64,000 bases of DNA from NCBI RefSeq assembly GCF_901709675.1, contig NC_051093.1:126001-190000 (forward strand), given 5' to 3'. A program made the position numbers and the translations under genes. The notes beneath the pieces are model-generated. The model ran no database searches. It was not told where the DNA came from and saw only the letters and a list, made by a program, of their open reading frames with translations. Source of the DNA: Syngnathus acus. Lineage: Eukaryota; Chordata; Actinopteri; Syngnathiformes; Syngnathidae. Below, one piece after another: positions 58,100 to 64,000 of the stretch; position 1 is the first letter of the stretch; each line of letters opens with the position of its first letter.

Positions 58100-59038
58100 C
58101 AAGTACAGAGTGTTCTCTCCCCGAGTTGGAAAATCCACGTGTTGGTAAAAATGAGGGAGAATAGTCTTCATGTTAGCCTGGTTGAAGTCCCCAGCAATGA
58201 TGAAAACACCCTCTGTGTGCGTGGATTGCAGCTCACCGATTGTCCGATAGAGAACGCTCATGGCCTCTTTAGTATTAGCGCTAGGAGGCACATACACAGC
58301 CGTGATGCTAACAACAGTAAACTCCCTGGGCAGGTAGAAGGGTCTGCAGTTAACAGTCAAAAGCTCGATGTCCGAAGAGCAGAAGCTGGCGACAGATCTA
58401 GCATTTTTGCACCAGTTGTTGTTGATGTAGACACACAGCCCACCTCCTCGGGATTTACCGCTTAGTTCGCTGTTTCTGTCGGCGCGGATTGTAGCGAGCC
58501 CCTCCAGGCTAACGGCGTTGTCCGGTATTGATGAGTTCAGCCATGTCTTCGTCAGGATGAGAGCGCAGCAGTTTCTAACCTCCCTCTTTGAAGAGAGTTC
58601 CAGTTGTAGATGGTCCATTTTATTATCCAGTGAGCGGACGTTGGAGAGGAAGATGGATGGAAGCGGCGGTTTGTAGGGGTTAGCTTTTAGCTTAGCCGTT
58701 AGCCCACCTCGACAGCCGCGCTTCCGCCGCCAGTCACACCGCCTACGCTTACTCCTCCTCCGGCGTGTGCTGCCCGGCAAGCCCGCTGCATCGTGAGCTT
58801 CTGGGGCTAGTGCCCGAAGCACTCCGAGGCTACGTAAACAGACTAGGGTAGTTGTGGCTACGAGTCCGAAAACACTTGATGACCGTACCTCCAGCAGGCG
58901 CTGGCGATCATATACTAACCTACTGGATGGATAAACTAAACTTTGTGTTGTTTGTAGTGTCCTAGGCGACATATTTTGTGAAAATGCTCGTCGGTTGTCG
59001 AGGGCCGTTGCAGCCGCAGCCGACTGGGGCGCCGCCAT
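58100..59038 (-). pseudogene. LINE endonuclease domain (5' part of the split LINE)
   Basis: Starts MAAPQSAAAATALDNRRAFS; a basic linker (RRRRSKRRRCDWRRKRGCRG) precedes [69 protein letters not shown] and FIIAGDFNQANMK. The usual TETWL is TKTWL here. It is contiguous with 53812-54817 in the pre-hAT element. Confidence 0.82.
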
Positions 59039-59047
59039 CTTCTACAC

Positions 59048-59278
59048 GTGGGATGTTCAGTAGTAGGCCGAATCTGGGAAGAGATTCAGCTGCAGATGAT
59101 TAGGTGCTCATTTTGGAATTTTGATTTTGTTCTGAGTAGCCTATGTGTTCACACCACACCACAAAACTTGGTGGTACAGCCAGAAAGGAGCAGAAGTTCA
59201 TATTTCCAAGACTCAATTAGGTGTTCATGTGACTGTATAGGCCTTGTTATAGAAAATTGGCCTTTGATGTTGCTAATA
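59048..59278. other. Flank between LINE and Tigger
   Basis: CACACCACAAAACTTGGTGG (59152-59171), then TACAGCCAGAAAGGAGCA, resembles the end of the pogo-like coding fragment at 52505-52545. This suggests that related transposon sequence lies on both sides of the LINE. Otherwise unassigned. Confidence 0.4.
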
Positions 59279-59647
59279 CAGTGGAGCCTCGGTTTTAGAA
59301 CACAATCCGTTCCAGAAGGCTGTTCGAGAAGCGAATCGTTCAAATACCGAATTATGTTTTCCCATTAGAAACAATGAGGAAAACATTAATCCGTTCCAAG
59401 CCAAAAAAAAAAGCTTTTTAAAAGCGTTTTTTCACTATTATACACCATAAACTGTATAAATAAGTGAGTAAGTGATATATAAATAAATAATATAAATAAT
59501 AAACTGAATTAAAAGAGTAGGCTAGGCTGGGGAATGTATTGCCGTATCTGTAGCAACTCGCTTGTGTGTTTCGTTCTCATAGTAAAAGATATCTTTTTAA
59601 ATTGTGAGTGGGAAAAAAAGCACATCAAAAGATTTTTTTATTTTTAC

Positions 59648-59930
59648 CAATGAAAGACAACATTTCAAAGATCATGTGAAAGAAAACAGCAAAAACGTTT
59701 TCTTAATTTCAAAACCAAAAACAAAAAAAACTGCAAAAATTCTAATGAAAGATAACATGCAGTATACGTACTGTATCAAAGTTCGTGTGCAGCAAAAACA
59801 GCAAAAACATTTTTTTTCTTAATTTCAAAAAACAAAAACACCCTGCAGAAATTCTAATGAAAGATAACATACAGTATACGTACTGTATCAAAATTCGTGT
59901 GCAGCAAAAACAGCAAAAACATTTTTTAAC
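59648..59930. repeat. Subterminal tandem repeat of Tigger, ~120-bp units
   Basis: Two good units with AATTCTAATGAAAGATAACA, then CAGTATACGTACTGTATCAA and GTGTGCAGCAAAAACAGCAA (59737 and 59847), and a third, degenerate unit upstream (59648). Each contains the palindrome GTATACGTAC. Confidence 0.75.
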
Positions 59931-59965
59931 GTACAGTACGTATTTTCACCCCCCCCAAAAAAAGT

Positions 59966-60196
59966 TTATTGGTCCCCTCCCATAAAAACATTGGGAAACT
60001 TGTCTCTAGGTGTTGTTTCTCTCGCAAATCTCTTCAATTGGGAAGAGTCTTCCACTGGGTGTGCTTTCCTTTTTGCAAAGAACCTATCAAGTGTAACTTG
60101 TTTCTGCCTTCTATTAGGAACTTTGCGGAAGTGGCTAATGACAATGTCGTTAAAAGCATTCATAGCTCTGGTGCTTCCGGCTTTATCGGGATGATG
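59966..60196 (-). pseudogene. Tigger transposase C-terminal tail
   Basis: KHHPDKAGSTRAMNAFNDIV then SHFRKVPNRRQKQVTLDRFF: the end of Tigger1-like (TIGD1-type) transposases, where the R.KQ..LDRF motif is conserved. Its upstream neighbour in the protein is now on the far side of the L2 insertion. Confidence 0.75.
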
Positions 60197-61171
60197 TTTG
60201 TTCTGGGTGATCTTAACAGGGCGAACCTCGCACACGAACTCCCCAGATACAGAAAGCACGTAACGTGTCCCACCAGAGGGGCACAGACTCTGGACCACTG
60301 CTACACCGTGATCAAGGATGCATACCACTCTGCGGCTCGTGCAGCTTTAGGACTCTCGGACCACTGTCTAGTTCATCTGATCCCGGCCTACAGACAGAAA
60401 CTAAAAACTTCTAAGCCTGTGGTGAGGACTGTGAGGAAGTGGACAGTGGAGTCGAGGCAGGACCTCCAAGCCTGCTTTGACTGCACCGATTGGGGAGTTT
60501 TCGAAGCTGCAAGTTCAGACTTGCATGAACTCACTGACACTGTCACATCATACATCAGTTTTTGTGAGGATCTGTGTGTGCAGACTAAGACCTTCTGCAC
60601 GTACAACAACGACAAACCTTGGTTTACACCGAACCTCAGGAGGCTGCGCAAAGTCAAGGAGGAGGCCTACAGGAGCGGCGACCGCGACCTGTTCAAGCAG
60701 ACCAGAAACACACTGAACCGAGAGGTCAGGAAAGCCAAGAGGTGTTACGGGGAGAACCTGAAGAGACACCTCTCTGCCAATCCTGATCCCTCAACAGTGT
60801 GGAAAGGTCTGCAGAGCATCACGGGCTACAAGAAACGAACCCCCCGTCCTGTGGAGAGCCCAAGGCTTGCTAACCAGCTAAACAGGTTCTACTGCAGGTT
60901 TGATCGGTCCTCCCACACAACGGGACTTCCTGCAGCACAATCTACATACTCACCTCTCCCCACAACTGCTCTGTCCACACCTCTATCATCGTTGTCACCC
61001 ACTCTCTCTCTTGCAGAGGCCGCGCCCGCACTCCAGATCCGCGAGGAGGAAGTGCGCCAGATGTTCCGGAGACAAAAGACCAGGAAGGCACCGGGCCCAG
61101 ACAGCGTGTCACCTTCCTGTTTGAAAGTCTGCGCTGAGCAGCTGGCGCCCACCTTTGCACGGATCTTCAAC
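60197..61171 (+). pseudogene. L2 copy 2, first coding part (to the 20-bp deletion)
   Basis: [20 protein letters not shown] through [40 protein letters not shown] and [20 protein letters not shown] to ARIFNR. The open frame starts upstream in Tigger sequence (59969) and runs past the deletion into nonsense, stopping at 61243. Confidence 0.85.
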
Positions 61172-62091
61172 CGTGCCCTCGTGCTTCAAGAGCTCCACCA
61201 TCGTTCCAGTGGCCAAGAAGCCCGCCATCACAGGTTTGAATGACTATAGACCTGTCGCACTGACATCTGTGGTCATGAAATCTTTCGAGAGGTTAGTGCT
61301 GAACCACCTGAAGGATGTCACGGGCCCCCTGCTTGACCCCCTCCAGTTTGCCTACCGGGCAAACAGGTCCGTGGATGATGCGGTCAACATGGGACTGCAC
61401 TACATTCTGCACCACCTGGACACCCCAGGAACGTACGCCAGGATCCTGTTCGTGGACTTCAGCTCGGCGTTCAACACCATCGCTCCTGACATCCTCCAAC
61501 AGAAGCTCATCCAGCTTGCAGTGCCTGCCTCCACCTGTCAGTGGATCACCAGCTTCCTGACCAACAGGAGACAGCGTGTGAGGCTGGGGGGCATCACATC
61601 TGACACCCGGACCACCAATACTGGAGCCCCTCAGGGGTGCGTCCTCTCCCCACTGCTCTTCCCTCTCTACACCAATGATTTCTCCTCAGGTGACTCTCCT
61701 GTGAAGCTCCTGAAGTATGCAGACGACACCACTCTCATCGGACTGATCCAGGACGGTGATGAGACTGCGTACAGACAGGAGGTGGAGCGGCTGGTCCACT
61801 GGTGCAGCCAAAATCACCTGGAGGTGAACCCGCTCAAGACCGTGGAAATGACAGTGGACTTCAGGCGAGACCCTTCACCACCTTTACCCCTCACTATCCG
61901 CAGTAATACTATTCTGTCCACAGACACCTTCAAGTTCCTGGGAACCACAATCTCTCGGGACCTGAAATGGACCGGCCACATAGACTCTGTCCGGAAGAAG
62001 GCCCAGCAGAGGCTGTACTTCCCGAGACAGCTCAAGAAGTTCAACCTGCCGCGAGAGCTTCTGAAGACCTTCTACACTGCCATCATCCAGG
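61172..62091 (+). pseudogene. L2 copy 2, reverse transcriptase core
   Basis: [60 protein letters not shown] and [12 protein letters not shown] with the YADD motif (about 61719), then FYTAIIQ. The open frame continues past 62091 into Tigger-derived codons, ending at 62270. Confidence 0.85.
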
Positions 62092-62190
62092 CTGTACGAT
62101 GCCTTCTCCTAATAGATAATGCTCCTGCCCATCCCCCAGGTTTGGAGGATGACTTAACTGATGAATATGAGTTCGTAACGCAATCGGGCC
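62085..62190 (+). pseudogene. Inverted Tigger transposase DDE fragment fused to L2
   Basis: In frame with the L2 RT, this encodes [20 protein letters not shown] then TDEYEFV: the Tigger motif containing the second catalytic Asp ([10 protein letters not shown]). It is on the opposite strand to all other Tigger transposase pieces in this element. Its last ~25 bp duplicate, in inverted form, the sequence at 62440-62467. Confidence 0.8.
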
Positions 62191-62970
62191 ACAATTTCCT
62201 CCATGCCGAGTTCATGGTCCTATACGAAACTTGGTTCCATGCTTTGTCGACGATGGTGATGCAGTGGTAGATATTAAAATGATGTCTCCAGAAATCACGA
62301 AGGGTTGATTAAGTGTCACTAGTGACCTCGAAGCATCGTTGAAAGAGGAATTTTGAGTATAATTTTTTGAAATTAGAAATGACTTGCTGGTCCATCGATT
62401 GAAGCAACGGTGCGGTGTTCGGAGGAAGAAACTTGATTTTGATGAACTCAAATTCATCAGTTAAGTTAACTTGCTGGGGAAGGTATTCCTCGGCCTTGAT
62501 ATATCTGGCGAATTCCACTTTAAACTTTTCTGCAGCATCCTTGTCCGAACTTGCAGCCTCCCCATGACGAACCACGGAATGTATCCCACTTCTCTTTCTA
62601 AATTTATCGAACCATCCTCGGCTTGCCTTGAAAACAAACCCTTCAGGAACCAGACTAGGGTCTTTTTTTTCCAGCTCCTCAAAAAGATGTCTCGCTTTGG
62701 CACAGATGGTGCCCTCAGTAACAGTATCCCCCGCTAACTGTTGCTCATTAATGAAAATTAGTTTTCAACTTCTTCCAGCACCTGTGGCCGTTGTTTGGTA
62801 AGCATAGTCGCCCCTCTCGCAACATCACTTCCTTTAAGAACGTCTTTGTTTTTCAGGATCGAGCAGATTGTCGATTTTGCCATGCAAAACTCCCGCGCCA
62901 ACTCTGACACACGCACACCGGACTCATATTTTGCGATTAATTCTTTTTTAAATTCAACCGTTTTGCGCAC
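62180..62970 (-). pseudogene. Tigger transposase, N-terminal and C-terminal parts with the core deleted
   Basis: From 62970: MRKTVEFKKELIAKYESGVR and AREFCMAKSTICSILKNKD (helix-turn-helix of the CENP-B/psq type). Then come, with frameshifts, a second DNA-binding segment (62461-62703), VRHGEAASSDKDAAEKFKVE and EEYLPQQV. The sequence next jumps to LTDEFEFIKIKFLPPNTAPL and LQSMDQQVISNFKKLY (third catalytic Asp region), and continues to [20 protein letters not shown]. The span with the first two Asp residues is missing at the jump (about 62470). Inactive. Confidence 0.82.
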
Positions 62971-63344
62971 TACTTTCCTCTTTTTGCCATGATCAGCTTT
63001 ACTGCTCCCACTTGCTTCCTATGGAGGCATGATTAGAGTTAATGCGATCCTCAGACTAACGAGAATGTAATAACGAACAGAGTCAGCGCGTCCTCTCGGC
63101 TCATCTCGCGAGGTTCGACAACCGAATTTTATTCGACAACCGAAGCAAAAAAATCTCGAATTTTTTGTTCGAATCCCAATTTGTCCGAGAACTGGGACGT
63201 TCGAAAACCGAGGCTCCACTGTACTTTAAATAAAAGTTAAACAAGTCACTTGTATTGAATTTGTCTTTCTTTTATATAGCATTATCATTTGTGAGATTAA
63301 AATGATCTGTTTTACTTCAATTATCAATGGCAAAATTTACCCTA

Positions 63345-64000
63345 TTTGCTATCGGCGGTACTTGGGCACTTGCCCAGGTGCTGAAAGGGGTGGCATCTCT
63401 TGCGCCCGTAGCCATGGGGGAGTGGGGCTTGCACCCCCACCCCTTTAAATTTCTCCCACAACAGAACGTCAACGAAATCATACTAGAAACCCGCTCCGGG
63501 GAAGTACCCCCGACGCCAAAATATGGCGCCGTATGAAGGCGGCGGGGCAAAGACCTCGGGACCCCAGCAGCCCGATTGAGGGTAAACCCCGGAACAACCG
63601 GGTTGGTACGGGCGCGGCCTCGTGTTGCGGTGGTGCAGAGGTGTCGCTCACCCGATCGCGAAACCCTCGGTTGAACCTGAGGCGTTCGGTCCGGGTGGCC
63701 GCCTGGAACGTACTCTCGCTCCAGGATGACTTCCGCGTGCCCGCCTTGTCGGCGGAGCTCGCTCGGCTGGGCATCGTGGTGGCTGCGTTCTCTGAAGTGC
63801 GGCGACTGGAAAAGGGGCGTTGTCATCCCTATCTGGAAGGGGAAGGGTGATATCCGGGAGTGTAACAACCACCAAGGGGTTACCCTTCTCTCGGTGCCAG
63901 GCAAAGTCTTCGCCCGGGTGCTTCTAAACAGGATACGTCAGCAGCTCTTAGACCACCACCGCCCTGAGCAGTCCGGTTTCACACCAAAAAGATCGACCGT
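63345..64000 (+). mobile_element. Non-LTR retrotransposon, internally deleted, continuing off the right edge
   Basis: Plus-strand LINE. The leader (63345-63690) is GC-rich. Endonuclease start: AAWNVLSLQDDFRVPALSAE then LGIVVAAFSEVRRLE (63693-63810). After a jump at about 63813, RT begins with VIPIWKGKGDIRECNNHQGV, TLLSVPGKVFARVLLNRIRQ and RPEQSGFTPKRST at the window end. Several hundred codons between the endonuclease start and the RT are absent. Clade unassigned. Possible frameshift at the junction. Confidence 0.75.

Larger units (their letters stand above)
52551..59042 (-). mobile_element. L2/Rex1-like LINE split by hAT copy B
   Basis: Minus-strand LINE related to the one at 11442-14651. 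Its 5' end is GATGGCGGCGCCCCAGTCGG (59040 downwards) and its 3' end is a (GTCTAA)n-type tail (52551-52575). Bases 54826-58091 are a hAT insertion with GTGTAAAC duplications. Without it the element is about 3.2 kb. Coding is in three pieces; a small deletion around 53812 (at the FQF.YR motif) causes a frameshift. Confidence 0.88.
60197..62091 (+). mobile_element. L2-clade LINE copy 2, 5'- and 3'-truncated, inverted to copy 1
   Basis: Begins TGTTCTGGGTGATCTTAACA, at exactly the same base as copy 1 (55334-57769), and is nearly identical to it: about seven residue differences in the first ~310 codons. A 20-bp deletion after TTCAACCGT (about 61172) shifts the frame. The copy stops within IIQ.V at about 62091, without the C-terminal ~70 codons or the TTGAATC tail, and joins Tigger sequence. 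Confidence 0.9.
59279..63221 (-). mobile_element. Tigger (pogo-group) DNA transposon carrying an L2 copy
   Basis: Inverted ends CAGTGGAGCCTCGGTTTTAG (left) and CAGTGGAGCCTCGGTTTTCG (right, inverted), bounded by TA (59277-59278 and 63222-63223). Transposase remnants lie on the minus strand at both sides of an inserted plus-strand L2 LINE (60197-62091). Subterminal tandem repeats occupy 59648-59930. Confidence 0.9.

Overview
The window looks like a teleost fish chromosome segment. It has one vertebrate multi-exon gene and is otherwise packed with transposable elements typical of fish: Rex3/RTE, L2- and Rex1-like LINEs, tRNA-derived SINEs, a Ty3/Gypsy element, hAT, Tigger/pogo and ISL2EU DNA transposons, and long (TG)n and (GATG)n microsatellites. 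There is no sign of bacterial or organellar sequence. The species cannot be fixed from the sequence alone.

The only host gene I can support is gpr139, an orphan class A GPCR of neurons, on the minus strand. Exon 1 (38079-38217) encodes the N-terminus and the start of TM1. Exon 2 (22710-23689) encodes the rest. The phase-1 splice junction rebuilds the family motif GLPANILTV, and the predicted protein is 372 aa. The 14.4 kb intron holds much of the repeat load: a palindromic hAT MITE, an ISL2EU-in-hAT-in-SINE nest (27409-29860), a TA-flanked mariner-type element carrying a SINE, a retroposon, tandem units and a Rex3 copy (30753-34537), and a retroposon at 34900-35785.

Left of the gene (1-22700) lie a LINE scrap, hAT elements (706-1032, 2268-3416, 21332-22399), a SINE, two TIR elements, an unclassified repeat (4885-6400), a Rex3 copy (7827-10385), a solo LTR (10756-11439) and an almost full-length L2/Rex1-like LINE (11442-14651).

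Right of the gene, 39526-64000 is a stack of nested insertions. A Gypsy element (41479-46411) with a long open gag-pol frame has lost its 5' LTR and is split near the end of pol by a hAT element. A pogo-like transposon (from 48454) is split by an RTE-type LINE with an intact 804-codon frame and an 18-bp target duplication. A second LINE (52551-59042) is split by a second copy of the same hAT, which is itself split by an L2 copy. A Tigger element (59279-63221) carries a second, inverted copy of that L2, fused to a piece of Tigger transposase. A further LINE runs off the right edge.

The interest therefore lies in the insertion history. Many steps can be read directly from target-site duplications, and several junctions (chimeric L2/Tigger, 5'-LTR-less Gypsy, internally deleted ISL2EU with a THAP ligand change) are unusual. 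I found no convincing new gene system; the best candidate for something undescribed is the two-copy unclassified repeat at 4885-6400 and 46826-48315.
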